The position numbers and the translations under genes are program-made. Positions 16,390-25,267 of a stretch of DNA of 64,000 bases are shown piece by piece. Positions within the stretch are counted from its first letter, which is position 1; each line of letters starts with the position of its first letter. Source of the stretch: Emticicia sp. 21SJ11W-3 (GTDB taxonomy: Bacteria > Bacteroidota > Bacteroidia > Cytophagales > Spirosomataceae); NCBI RefSeq assembly GCF_024138715.1, contig NZ_CP092074.1, positions 1,116,001 through 1,180,000 of the forward strand, written 5' to 3'. Under the pieces are notes generated by a model, which was given only the letters and a program-made list of their open reading frames with translations, was not told where the DNA came from and ran no database searches.

Positions 16390-18714
16390 TTAAAAATCGT
16401 AGCCTAGAGATAGGTAAAACTTGGGCTTGCCTACTTCTGCATCTTCAAGCCCCCAGGCGTAATCGGCTTTTACAAAATAACCCAGAATAGTAGTTCTTAC
16501 TCCTGCGCCGTAGCCAATCAGAAAAGGATTTTTAAAGTTGGTAACCTGGGCACTGAATGGATTTGCTCCACCTCCGATTTGTTCAGTATTCAGGCTATTC
16601 TGGCGATTAAAAGGTCCTTTACTACCATACCAGGCAGTGCCAATATCACTAAAGCCCACAAACTGCATATTGCGAAGGAAGCTTGAAGAAAACGAACCTT
16701 TAGAAAAATACTGAGCTAACGGAAGCCTGAGCTCAAAATTAGTCAGCAAGTGGCTGGTGCCAAACAATTTGGCAAAATTAAAGCCTCTCAGGTTACCGGC
16801 ATAGTCGAAGAAAAGAATGTCGCGCAAATCGTTCGGTATACCATCCATTTGTCCGTTAGATGGTTCAATGGTTCGGTTAACAGAATTTTCTACACCACCC
16901 AGAAAAGTAACTTTAGGTGAATTGCCCAATGAACGGCTGTAAGATAATCTGGCTGCAAAAATAAAGGTATTCAATAAGCGCTGATAATGCCGCGCATCAA
17001 CCACCAGCCTGCTGAAATTACCGCTGCCGGAAGCAAGACTATAATTGCGCTCTAAACGCAGTTTGGCTCTTGTACCCAAAAGAACTTTGCTATAAAGCGG
17101 TGTGGTGTTGTCAAATACAACTTCTGCTTTATATCCCAGGTAGTTAGTGGTAAGTGTTTTGGTGCTTAGGTCAAGTAAATTAATATCTGTTGTAGTAAGA
17201 AAAAACGGAGAAATACCTACCCTAAGTTTATTACTTATAGGATAATTGGCATAAGCCGAAAACTTGTTATAGAATAACCGGCGGTCAATAGACGCGGTGG
17301 CAGCAGAAGGAAGATTGATTTTTAAAGGCTTGAACAAATACATACTTCTGCTGTCGAGCTCACCCAGAGACACTGAACGGCGGAAAATGCCCAAGCCCCA
17401 GTCAATCTTTTTTGCATTATTATTGTATTCAAGCTGAATATCATGATTACGTATGATTGGCGCAATAAACAACCCGATTTTCAGATTATGGTTTTCAAGT
17501 AAATCATTTAGCACCAGTGTATTTTTCATACCAATACGGCGCACCGGATCCATCAGAAATTCAGTTTTTATATCATTGGCAATCATGATATTTTCATACG
17601 CGAAAGGCCCTTTTATTTTCAGGGTTTCACGGTAACGACCTGGTTTCGGAGAAGTTTTATCGCCTGCATCAACCTTATTTTTACCAGTTTCATTGGCCAA
17701 CGACTTCATGACGTTTTCAGCATCAAATTCATAGTTATCGGTATCTACTTCTCCTTTTTGAAGTACCAGTTTTTCTTTGGGCTTGCTTAATTCAATGCGC
17801 GGAGAAACCGAAGGCCGGTTTATGGTTGCTTCTTCAATCTTCGGAGTCGCATTGGCATAGGCGCCACTCACATAAAATTCTTTCCATTCTTTTAGAAAGC
17901 GGTTATATGAGATACCCAGTGTACTGGTGATGCTCGACTCTTCCGTGCGGATGATTCGGGTCAGGTTCAGGATATTTGAGATATTATCTTTACCGTATCG
18001 CAAGGCAATATAGGTCCAGATAGATTGCCCGACAAGCTCTGCATCTTTGCCTTCCAGGTTAGAAATTTTCTTGTCTTTATTTTTCAATACGGCAATCCGC
18101 AGGCGGTCCAGGGTTGCAGGGCTTTCGCTGTTTTCTGAAATATAGGCCGCAATTCCAGCCATATACCATTCAGGCACGGTAAGTAGCAGAGAACTCTGCA
18201 GTACTTCTTTCAGCGAGCCTCCGTATAGCATATCGTAAACGAACAAGCGCGAAATTTGTCTGATTAACTCCTGCCTGAAGGTTTCTTCTTTGCCTGTGTA
18301 TGCAATCTGCACGCGCGATTTGGCCAGATTGAGAATACCTCCGTCTAAATCAACAGGTGCCGTAAGGCCTATGTTGCTTTGCGCCAGGTCTTTAGGCGAA
18401 TTATAAAGAAATATCTTCATGGTTGTAAAAGGCGTGTAGCCTAACAACTCGGTAATACGGTCATATTCTTCTTCAGAAAACTTGGCTGCATTGCGGGCAA
18501 TTTTATCGCCTCCTCTGTAGTAATTGAATTCAAAATTATTGCTGGTGAGCGTTACCCATTCAAATCTCTTTTCCTGAATACGGTTTTTGCCAAATTCTTC
18601 TTGTGTAGAGGCAAAGTAGTTCTGAGCAGAAGCAGATGATACACCAATGCAAATAAGAGCGTTAATGGCAAACAAGCGAGCAATATTTCGTTGAAAAGTA
18701 GAGATTTTTTTCAT
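16390..18714 (-). CDS. Outer membrane protein: degenerate peptidase_MA-like domain plus Omp85-type barrel
   Basis: 774-residue exported protein with signal peptide (ends SSASAQ, residue 31). Residues about 50-290 resemble the gluzincin peptidase MA family: FNYYRGG, IFLYNS, and a segment where the zinc site should be. Instead of HExxH it reads FRQELIRQISR (146-156), and the downstream glutamate motif reads PEWYMAGIAAY (181-191) with no Glu before Gly. So the domain is probably a catalytically dead binding module. The C-terminal about 400 residues are strand-rich and end with GFNFAKLFGTSH, FELRLPL, GYGAGVRTTILGYFVKADYAW and a terminal aromatic (YDF), as in BamA/TamA/surface antigen barrels. The role is unknown; a job in surface assembly is plausible. 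Confidence 0.75.
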   Translation of the reverse strand: MKKISTFQRNIARLFAINALICIGVSSASAQNYFASTQEEFGKNRIQEKRFEWVTLTSNNFEFNYYRGGDKIARNAAKFSEEEYDRITELLGYTPFTTMKIFLYNSPKDLAQSNIGLTAPVDLDGGILNLAKSRVQIAYTGKEETFRQELIRQISRLFVYDMLYGGSLKEVLQSSLLLTVPEWYMAGIAAYISENSESPATLDRLRIAVLKNKDKKISNLEGKDAELVGQSIWTYIALRYGKDNISNILNLTRIIRTEESSITSTLGISYNRFLKEWKEFYVSGAYANATPKIEEATINRPSVSPRIELSKPKEKLVLQKGEVDTDNYEFDAENVMKSLANETGKNKVDAGDKTSPKPGRYRETLKIKGPFAYENIMIANDIKTEFLMDPVRRIGMKNTLVLNDLLENHNLKIGLFIAPIIRNHDIQLEYNNNAKKIDWGLGIFRRSVSLGELDSRSMYLFKPLKINLPSAATASIDRRLFYNKFSAYANYPISNKLRVGISPFFLTTTDINLLDLSTKTLTTNYLGYKAEVVFDNTTPLYSKVLLGTRAKLRLERNYSLASGSGNFSRLVVDARHYQRLLNTFIFAARLSYSRSLGNSPKVTFLGGVENSVNRTIEPSNGQMDGIPNDLRDILFFDYAGNLRGFNFAKLFGTSHLLTNFELRLPLAQYFSKGSFSSSFLRNMQFVGFSDIGTAWYGSKGPFNRQNSLNTEQIGGGANPFSAQVTNFKNPFLIGYGAGVRTTILGYFVKADYAWGLEDAEVGKPKFYLSLGYDF

Positions 18715-18777
18715 AGCTCTCTGTATATATCCCGCTCCTTGGTTCGGGTTTCAGACTTTGTTTTCTGGTTTAAGGTA

Positions 18778-19848
18778 TTATGCTTTATCCTGTAACGAAT
18801 ATAACGAATAAAATCTTCGAATGTTAGACTCCGCGGGCAAATCTTTCTTGCTTTCTAAAAAATATAACATCTCCTGTGCAAAATAAGGCGCCAGAGAAAC
18901 CCCCTTGGTGCCTAAACCGTTAAACGAATAGACGTTGCCGTGTGCAGGATGGTTGCCTAGAAATGGGCGGCGGTCTTTAGTTGTAGGTCTGATACCCGCC
19001 TGCTGGTCAATAACCTGGTACGGGATTTTGAGAAATTTATCAATTTTACCGGTTATACTTTCCAGGCTCTCTTGTGTCGGTAGCCAGTCTAACTGGTTCC
19101 AGCTATACGTTGACCCAAAACGGTATTGCTGATTGCCTAAAGGAATAATCCATGCCCCCTGATTAACAATTTCTTTAATTGAATAGTCAGTCATGGTTGC
19201 AATAAGTGTTTCTCCTTTGGCGGGGTTAAATGGCAGCCAGTTAAAATAGGGGTTCTGCATGGCGTAGTACCCATCGCAGAAAATTATTTTTGGGGCGCTG
19301 AAAGTTTTGTAGGAAACCTTCTCGTTAGCAAGCACCAAAGCGGGGTAATCAAATTTTTCGGCCTGATATACAGCCTTTTGAACGAAAAGTTTTTTTAATG
19401 CACTCAACATGAGAGGTACATCTACCCACCCGGCTAATGTGGTATACAAGCCACCGAGACTGTTTTCAATTGACGGATATTGATTGGGTTTTACCAGTTG
19501 AATATATTTGGATAAATCGTATTCATCAGTCAGTTGCAGAAAATGTCTTCGCTGTTGTTCGTTGGCATAGGGTCTGAACAGATTGGTTTCGTAATAAAAG
19601 CGGGTGTGCGTTTCTTTTTCGAGTGTAAGATAAAACTCTCTGGAAAAAGGAAAAAGCGTATCTGCCAGCCAGGTTTTGTCCAGGTTTTTACCGGTTACAG
19701 GGTTAAAAATGCCACCGGCTACAGCCGATGAGGTTGGTAGCGATTCATCATTCAGAATAACAACGCGCTTATCTGCCTTCACGATCTGATAAGCCAGTAC
19801 AGAACCCGCAATACCTTGCCCCACTATGATGTAGTCAAACTCCTGCAT
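18778..19848 (-). CDS. FAD-dependent oxidoreductase (DAO family)
   Basis: 356-residue cytosolic flavoprotein of the D-amino-acid-oxidase/glycine-oxidase fold. The FAD-binding motif IIVGQGIAGSVLAYQI is at the N-terminus (residues about 6-21), and the second FAD contact region GIRPTTKDRRPFLGNHP and GLGTKGVSLAPYFAQ near the C-terminus fit the family. The C-terminal pattern resembles the oxidase half of MnmC, but the methyltransferase half is absent, so the substrate is not known. It lies 4 nt from cmk on the same strand, suggesting one transcript. Confidence 0.8.
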   Translation of the reverse strand: MQEFDYIIVGQGIAGSVLAYQIVKADKRVVILNDESLPTSSAVAGGIFNPVTGKNLDKTWLADTLFPFSREFYLTLEKETHTRFYYETNLFRPYANEQQRRHFLQLTDEYDLSKYIQLVKPNQYPSIENSLGGLYTTLAGWVDVPLMLSALKKLFVQKAVYQAEKFDYPALVLANEKVSYKTFSAPKIIFCDGYYAMQNPYFNWLPFNPAKGETLIATMTDYSIKEIVNQGAWIIPLGNQQYRFGSTYSWNQLDWLPTQESLESITGKIDKFLKIPYQVIDQQAGIRPTTKDRRPFLGNHPAHGNVYSFNGLGTKGVSLAPYFAQEMLYFLESKKDLPAESNIRRFYSLYSLQDKA

Positions 19849-19852
19849 AGAT

Positions 19853-20554
19853 TTACATTGAACCGTTCTTTAACTTTTTGCTGAGCGCTTCGTCTGCCAG
19901 CAGGCATACTACATCCACCTGTTCATCAAGCGTCATGAAAGACGTATCTACTTCTATGGCATCATCTGCTTTTCTTAACGGACTTTCCTTACGGGTGGTA
20001 TCTATCAGGTCTCTTTTTCTTATGTTTTCAATAATATCTTCCAGGTCAACCAGATCTCCCCTTTCTGATAACTCTATCTGGCGGCGATTAGCCCTTATCA
20101 GTGGGTCGGCGGTCATAAATATCTTCAGTTCAGCATCCGGGAAAACCACCGTGCCTATATCACGTCCATCCATTACTACTCCTTTTTTTTTGCCCATGCG
20201 GCGTTGTTGGGCTACCATGGCATGCCTTACGGCAGCTACTGCGCTTACTTCACTTACCTGATTGGCAATGTACAGCTTTCTGATTTCATCTTCAACGTTA
20301 AGGCCATTCAGATAGGTCTCGTTCCGACCGTCGTTCGCATTCCTCCTGAACTCAATATGAATGTTTTCAAGCGCTTTTTCAACTTCTTTGTCGTTAGTGA
20401 GGGTAATCAGGTGTTCATGAAAATAGAGTGTTACCGAACGGTACATGGCACCAGTATCGATATAGGTATAACCCAGTTTTTTTGCCACTCTTTTGGCCGT
20501 GGTGCTTTTGCCACAGCTGGAGTACCCATCAACGGCAATAGTAATTTTTTGCAT
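19853..20554 (-). CDS. cmk: Cytidylate kinase
   Basis: Phosphorylates CMP and dCMP with ATP in pyrimidine nucleotide salvage and synthesis, in the cytosol. The P-loop GYSSCGKSTTAK is at residues 10-21, followed by YIDTGAMYRSVTLY, the CMP-binding region. DGRDIGTVVFPDAELKIFMTA in the middle is the family hallmark. The 233-residue length is normal. It is the upstream member of a two-gene unit with the FAD oxidoreductase gene. Confidence 0.96.
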   Translation of the reverse strand: MQKITIAVDGYSSCGKSTTAKRVAKKLGYTYIDTGAMYRSVTLYFHEHLITLTNDKEVEKALENIHIEFRRNANDGRNETYLNGLNVEDEIRKLYIANQVSEVSAVAAVRHAMVAQQRRMGKKKGVVMDGRDIGTVVFPDAELKIFMTADPLIRANRRQIELSERGDLVDLEDIIENIRKRDLIDTTRKESPLRKADDAIEVDTSFMTLDEQVDVVCLLADEALSKKLKNGSM

Positions 20555-20663
20555 TCAATCAGAAAGTTTTTGCAAAGAAAAATCTATTTTGCGAGAGTAA
20601 CAATCTGTCTGGACAGGTTTTGTCGAATTTTAAATTATCAATGGGTGTCATTTTAAATGTTTA

Positions 20664-21275
20664 ATGATGAAAACAGTAGCCATTTTTATTTTTGATGAGG
20701 TAGAAGTACTCGATTTTACCGGGCCCTTCGAGATTTTTGGTGTTGCCGGAAAACAAGGCGGAGGAGAAGGCTTTTTTGAAGTATTTACAGTTGCTGAAAA
20801 ACCGCAGATAGCTGCCAGAAATAACCTGCAGGTGGTGCCAACCTATACTTTAGAAAATTGCCCGGTGCCTGATATTCTTTTGATACCGGGTGGGGGAGGT
20901 TTTAAACCGGATGGCACACCTTACGGAACCCGCCGCGAAATGAATAATGAAAAGCTACTGGACTGGGTAAAGGCAATGAATGAAAAAGTAGAATTGCTTT
21001 TGTCTGTCTGTACGGGTTCGCTTATTCTGGCAAAGGCAAATTTGCTAAATGGGCTGTCGGCCACCACACACTTTAAAGCAGTTGAACAAATGCGGGCTGT
21101 GGCACCAGACACTACATTACTACCGGAAGAACGTTGGGTTGATAACGGACGGATTATTCTTTCGGCAGGGGTATCGGCGGGTATTGATATGGCTTTGTAT
21201 GTAGTTGCCAAACTGCATGGGAAGGAGGTAGCTGATGAAACGGCGAGGTATATTCAGTATGATTATTGGAAGTAG
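20664..21275 (+). CDS. DJ-1/PfpI family protein
   Basis: 203-residue class I glutamine amidotransferase-like protein. The core begins KTVAIFIFDEVEVLDFTGPFEIF. The conserved nucleophile elbow LLSVCTGSLILAKANLLNG carries the reactive Cys (about residue 115), followed by ATTHFKAVEQM. In the related AraC-type regulators and isonitrile hydratases (InhA) this domain has the same layout; here there is no HTH domain, so it is a stand-alone enzyme or chaperone of unknown substrate. Two adjacent Met codons open the gene; either may start it. It is divergent from cmk. Confidence 0.88.
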   Translation: MMKTVAIFIFDEVEVLDFTGPFEIFGVAGKQGGGEGFFEVFTVAEKPQIAARNNLQVVPTYTLENCPVPDILLIPGGGGFKPDGTPYGTRREMNNEKLLDWVKAMNEKVELLLSVCTGSLILAKANLLNGLSATTHFKAVEQMRAVAPDTTLLPEERWVDNGRIILSAGVSAGIDMALYVVAKLHGKEVADETARYIQYDYWK

Positions 21276-21387
21276 GAAAGTGTATTATATTTTATCACCA
21301 AATTCTACGTCGGGTTCCACTATAATTCTTTCTGAGTTTTTATGAAACCGCACCAAAAAAGTTATTCGTATTTTATATTCCCGGGTT

Positions 21388-21414
21388 GTTACTTTTTGAG
21401 CTGCAAAAAGTAAC
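21388..21414 (+). repeat. Hairpin GTTACTTTTTG...CAAAAAGTAAC
   Basis: Perfect 11-bp inverted repeat with a 5-nt loop. It may end DJ-1 transcription 112 nt after the stop. Hairpins of the GTTACTTTTTG-loop-CAAAAAGTAAC form are often dispersed in Bacteroidetes genomes, so it may instead be a repeat-family copy. Confidence 0.55.
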
Positions 21415-21419
21415 GCAAG

Positions 21420-21533
21420 ACTAGCCGTCCGCAAAGCAGCCCATCATTCCAACTTGCACAATCAAAAATCCGACAATCTCTCTCGCATGGTTATATACAT
21501 TCCACGATTTTTAATTGTGAACTAGCCGTCCGC
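21420..21533. repeat. Direct repeat pair framing an inverted repeat
   Basis: The 13-mer ACTAGCCGTCCGC occurs at 21420-21432 and again at 21521-21533. Between them CACAATCAAAAATC (21457-21470) and GATTTTTAATTGTG (21506-21519) are inverted repeats with one mismatch around a 35-nt spacer. The arrangement looks like a small non-coding repeat element. Confidence 0.6.
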
Positions 21534-21672
21534 CTCAAAAGGAATGACGTAATAAGGTATTCGATTTTAGTTGTTATTTTATTATCAAGGTAGTGTATTA
21601 TTCCTCCGCCCAACTCTGTGTTAAACTTCGGGATACTCCGTGGATTAAGGTTTATAAAATTAAAGTCAGGTT

Positions 21673-22602
21673 TTAATTATTAGCTGTCTTTAACTGCTGT
21701 TTTATATATCCATAAACCCCATTAAAATCATCCGCATTGAACCATTGGAAATTATCCTGGTTTTTGAACCAGGTTATTTGCCGCTTGGCATATCGTCTTG
21801 AATTGCGTTTCAATAACTCTATCATCGTCGGGTAGTCAAAATCTCCATCCAGATACTCAAATACTTCTTTATAGCCTACTGTTTGTAAAGCATTATGATT
21901 TCTGAATGCCGTTACACCATTTACTTCGTCTACCAAACCATTCGCCAGCATCATATCCATTCGTCGGTTAATGCGGTCGTAGAGTTCTTCTCTCGGGCGT
22001 TCAATACCAATTTTTATGCATTGAAAGCTTCGTTCAACCTTATGGTTCTTATGAAATTCAGAGAAAGGTCTGCCGGCACTTAAGCAAACTTCCAGAGCCC
22101 TCACCACACGCTGAGAGTTTTGTAAATCGGCGGTGGTGCAATACTCGGGGTCTAGTTTTTTTAACTCCCCGGCCAGTACCTCAAGACCTTCAGTTTCAAG
22201 TCTGTTCATCAGGGTTTCCCGAATTTCTAAAGGTGCTTCGGGCATCTCATCTAATCCGTCGGTAATGGCTTTTACAAAAAGGCCGGAACCGCCAGTCATA
22301 ATAGCAACATCTTTTCGTTTGAAGATATCTTCTTCCAATAACCTGATGGCATCTCTTTCAAAATCTCCGGCGCTGTAATAGTCAGTTATATGATGAGAAT
22401 CAATGAAATGATGGATAACACCATCCATTTCTTCTGGGGTTGGTTTGGCAGTGCCAATGCTTAGTTCTTTATAAAATTGCCGTGAATCGGCTGAAATAAT
22501 TTCAGTTTGAAGCAAATGTGCCAGCCTGATAGACAAGTCTGTTTTGCCTACGGCAGTAGGGCCAACAATAAGAATAAGGTATTTTTGAGAGGTTATTGCC
22601 AA
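21673..22602 (-). CDS. miaA: tRNA dimethylallyltransferase
   Basis: Transfers a dimethylallyl group to A37 of tRNAs that read U-starting codons, in the cytosol. The P-loop VGPTAVGKTD is at residues 13-22 and the substrate-binding ISADSRQFYKELSIGTAKPT follows. MTGGSGLFVKAITDGLDE and QTVGYKEVFEYLDG, plus the C-terminal RNSRRYAKRQITWF, are all MiaA hallmarks. The 309-residue length is normal. A good promoter pair (TTG-N22-TAATTTTG) sits just upstream. Confidence 0.96.
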   Translation of the reverse strand: MAITSQKYLILIVGPTAVGKTDLSIRLAHLLQTEIISADSRQFYKELSIGTAKPTPEEMDGVIHHFIDSHHITDYYSAGDFERDAIRLLEEDIFKRKDVAIMTGGSGLFVKAITDGLDEMPEAPLEIRETLMNRLETEGLEVLAGELKKLDPEYCTTADLQNSQRVVRALEVCLSAGRPFSEFHKNHKVERSFQCIKIGIERPREELYDRINRRMDMMLANGLVDEVNGVTAFRNHNALQTVGYKEVFEYLDGDFDYPTMIELLKRNSRRYAKRQITWFKNQDNFQWFNADDFNGVYGYIKQQLKTANN

Positions 22603-22627
22603 GTGAATTTGAAATACTGTCTGGCTG

Positions 22628-22660
22628 CAAAATTAGATAAAATAATAATTGATGTAGCAA
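22628..22660 (-). promoter_or_regulatory. Possible promoter for miaA
   Basis: Minus strand reads TTG, 22-nt spacer, TAATTTTG (TAnnTTTG class), ending 26 nt before the start codon. Confidence 0.4.
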
Positions 22661-22678
22661 AAATCACTCAATCGCTAA

Positions 22679-23890
22679 TCATTTAAACGCAGCAATACCC
22701 GTAATGGCATGGCCCAATATAAGCAGGTGAATGTCATGTGTGCCCTCATAGGTTACAACTGACTCGAGGTTCATCTGGTGGCGCATAATCGAATACTCTC
22801 CGGTTATGCCCATGCCTCCATGAATCTGGCGAGCTTCACGGGCTATATCTAGAGCCATGGCTACGTTGTTACGCTTAGCCAACGATATTTGTGCCGTAGT
22901 GGCTTTATCTTGATTTTTCAGATTCCCAAGTCGCCAGCAAATCAGTTGGGCTTTGGTAATTTCGGTAAGCATTTCGGCCAGTTTCTTTTGCGTAAGCTGA
23001 AAAGAAGCAATGGGCTTGTCGAACTGTATGCGCTCCATGGCATATCTTCTGGCAGCCTCGTAACAGTCCATCGCTGCTCCTAAGGCACCCCATGCTATGC
23101 CGTAGCGTGCATTGTCAAGGCAGGCCATCGGGGCTTTCAATCCGTCAGCCTCAGGCAATATGTTTGCTTTGGGTACTCTTACATTATTAAAGACCAGTTC
23201 GCCGGTTATACTGGCACGTAACGACCACTTGCCGTGTATTTCTGGTGTGCTGAAGCCTTCCATGCCACGTTCAACAATCAGGCCCTTGATGCGACCCTGC
23301 TCATTTTTTGCCCATACAACTGCCACATCTGCCTTGGGGGCATTAGATATCCACATTTTTGCACCGTTCAGAACCACGTGGTCTCCGGCTTCAACAAAGT
23401 GGGTCGTCATGCCACCAGGGTTTGAGCCAAAGTCAGGTTCTGTTAACCCAAAACAGCCTAAAAACTCTCCACTACCCAGCCTGGGCAGAAATTTCTGCTT
23501 TTGCTCTTCACTGCCGAATTTGTAAATAGGAAACATAACCAGCGAGCCCTGCACTGAAGCCGTTGAACGCATGCCGGAATCGCCGCGTTCAATTTCCTGC
23601 ATCATCAGGCCATAAGATATATAATCCAGACTCTGCCCTCCGTATTCTAAAGGAATAGTAGGGCCAAAGACCCCCATATCTCCCATACTTTTTACCAGAT
23701 GCTCAGGGAAAACGCATCTCTGAGCCGCATCTTCAATAATGGGTGATATTTCACGCTTTACAAAACTACGCACCGCCGAGCGAATCATCAGATGTTCTTC
23801 GGTCAGTAAATCATCTATGCCATAAAAATCAGGCGATTCAAACTCATCTCTTTTGTTAGAGCGATGGAAGTCTTGTTGAGAAGCAATCAT
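22679..23890 (-). CDS. Acyl-CoA dehydrogenase, glutaryl-CoA dehydrogenase-like
   Basis: FAD enzyme of 403 residues, cytosolic, that oxidises an acyl-CoA. Motifs match the glutaryl-CoA dehydrogenase branch: MRSTASVQGSLVMFPIYKFG, GCFGLTEPDFGSNPGGM and the ending TYEGTHDIHLLILGHAITG with the catalytic Glu at about residue 382. In glutaryl-CoA dehydrogenases the product is crotonyl-CoA plus CO2, part of lysine and tryptophan breakdown. The substrate assignment is from sequence pattern only. It lies next to lysA, but a promoter pair overlaps the lysA end, so it can be expressed separately. Confidence 0.88.
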   Translation of the reverse strand: MIASQQDFHRSNKRDEFESPDFYGIDDLLTEEHLMIRSAVRSFVKREISPIIEDAAQRCVFPEHLVKSMGDMGVFGPTIPLEYGGQSLDYISYGLMMQEIERGDSGMRSTASVQGSLVMFPIYKFGSEEQKQKFLPRLGSGEFLGCFGLTEPDFGSNPGGMTTHFVEAGDHVVLNGAKMWISNAPKADVAVVWAKNEQGRIKGLIVERGMEGFSTPEIHGKWSLRASITGELVFNNVRVPKANILPEADGLKAPMACLDNARYGIAWGALGAAMDCYEAARRYAMERIQFDKPIASFQLTQKKLAEMLTEITKAQLICWRLGNLKNQDKATTAQISLAKRNNVAMALDIAREARQIHGGMGITGEYSIMRHQMNLESVVTYEGTHDIHLLILGHAITGIAAFK

Positions 23891-23912
23891 AATTGTAAGT
23901 AAGTTGAGGCCT

Positions 23913-23943
23913 CAAATGTAAGCAAACTAGAGTTCAAGCACAA
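23913..23943 (-). promoter_or_regulatory. Promoter for the acyl-CoA dehydrogenase gene
   Basis: Minus strand reads TTG, 20-nt spacer, TACATTTG. The -33 element overlaps the end of lysA, which suggests independent expression. Confidence 0.5.
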
Positions 23944-25147
23944 TCTGATTGCGCAGAATATCCTCCATGGTTTCACGCTGACGAATCAATTTCGCCTCTC
24001 CATTATAAATCAATATCTCTGCCGGGCGGAAACGGGAATTATAGTTTGACGCCATAGAAAAACCATAAGCGCCTGCATTTTTAATTACCAGAATATCGCC
24101 CTCTTTTACTTTCGGAATCGTACGGTCTTTGCCCAGAGTATCGGTTTCGCAGATGTACCCTACAATATCATAAGTCTCTTTTTCTTTACCTTCAGGATCT
24201 GACCCATTGATGATATCATGGTAGGCGTCGTACATCATAGGCCGAATGAGGTGATTAAGGCCTGAATCAACACCTACAAAATTACGGCCCGGGTTATGCT
24301 TCACCACATTGGCTGTTACCAGTAAATAACCGCACTCGCTTACCAGAAATTTACCGGGCTCAAACCAAAGCTGAACATCCTTACCATACTGCCGGCAAAA
24401 ATCGTTAAACACTTTTACTACACTTTTACCCAGCTTTTCCATGTCTGTTACGTGGTCGTCTTCTTTGTAGGCCACTTTAAAGCCCGAACCCAGGTCAAGA
24501 AATTCCAGATTCGGAAAGTATTTAAAAGCTAATTCAAATAGTTTTTCGGCTGCCTCAATAATCACATTCGCATTTTTGAAATCAGAACCCGTATGCTGAT
24601 GCAAGCCTGTAACTTTTAAATCATACTTTTGTACAATTTCATAAATTTCAGGTGCCTGCTCAATAGAAATGCCGAACTTGGAGTCTTTATGGCCGGTAGA
24701 AATTTTCAGGGTTCCACCCTCCATGATATGCGGGTTAATTCGCAGACAGATAGGTTGAGAATTTCCGTAGGTTTGTCCGAATTTCTCAAGCAAAGGCAAC
24801 GAGTCAAGATTCATTCTTAAACCCATGGCTACGGCTTCCTGAACTTCAGAAAATGCCACACCACTTGGGGTATATTGTATCTGATGCGGCTCATAACCTG
24901 CCAGAATTGCCAGATGTGCTTCCTGTGTTGATACCACGTCTATATCTACGCCGTTCTTTCGCATCAGCTTCATGATGTTGATGTTGGTAAGCGCTTTGCA
25001 GGCATATTTCAGTTTTAGGTTACTACCAGCAAAGGCAGTACGCATTTTACTGATTTGCTCTTCAATTTTGTGGCCGTCATAAACATAGAGCGGTGTGCCG
25101 AACTGGCTGGCTAGAGACTCAACTGTGAAATTCTGAATTGAAAACAT
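23927..25147 (-). CDS. lysA: Diaminopimelate decarboxylase
   Basis: PLP enzyme (alanine racemase-like fold) removing CO2 from meso-diaminopimelate to give lysine. The PLP lysine is K51 in KYACKALTN. HQHTGSDF (183-190) and the CETDTLGKDR substrate loop (C-terminal half) are the expected active-site motifs, and GAYGFSMASNYNSRPR-like ending is seen as GAYGFSMASNYNSRFRPAE. Length of 406 is typical. No dap genes are nearby. It is followed downstream, same strand, by the acyl-CoA dehydrogenase gene. Confidence 0.97.
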   Translation of the reverse strand: MFSIQNFTVESLASQFGTPLYVYDGHKIEEQISKMRTAFAGSNLKLKYACKALTNINIMKLMRKNGVDIDVVSTQEAHLAILAGYEPHQIQYTPSGVAFSEVQEAVAMGLRMNLDSLPLLEKFGQTYGNSQPICLRINPHIMEGGTLKISTGHKDSKFGISIEQAPEIYEIVQKYDLKVTGLHQHTGSDFKNANVIIEAAEKLFELAFKYFPNLEFLDLGSGFKVAYKEDDHVTDMEKLGKSVVKVFNDFCRQYGKDVQLWFEPGKFLVSECGYLLVTANVVKHNPGRNFVGVDSGLNHLIRPMMYDAYHDIINGSDPEGKEKETYDIVGYICETDTLGKDRTIPKVKEGDILVIKNAGAYGFSMASNYNSRFRPAEILIYNGEAKLIRQRETMEDILRNQIVLEL

Positions 25148-25206
25148 GGTTTTTCTGCTTGAAACAGAGGTTTATGGGTTATAATATGCTTATATGTTAA
25201 TATAAA

Positions 25207-25238
25207 GAAACACAGAGGATATAGCCGCTCTGTGTTTC
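25207..25238 (-). terminator. Terminator after the DUF3127 gene
   Basis: Perfect 11-bp inverted repeat (GAAACACAGAG / CTCTGTGTTTC) with a 10-nt loop, 30 nt after the DUF3127 stop on the minus strand and followed there by a T-rich stretch. Confidence 0.7.
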
Positions 25239-25267
25239 CTGATGTAATCAATATTTTTGTATTTGCT

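Larger units (their letters stand above)
21276..21672. other. 397-nt intergenic region with repeats
   Basis: No convincing ORF. Holds a perfect 11-bp hairpin (21388-21414), two copies of a 13-bp direct repeat (21420-21432 and 21521-21533) and an imperfect 14-bp inverted repeat between them (21457-21470 / 21506-21519). The remainder shows nothing recognised. Confidence 0.7.

Noticed and set aside
18778-19848. MnmC as name for the FAD oxidoreductase
   Set aside because: It only resembles the oxidase half; the methyltransferase domain is missing, so the name would overstate.
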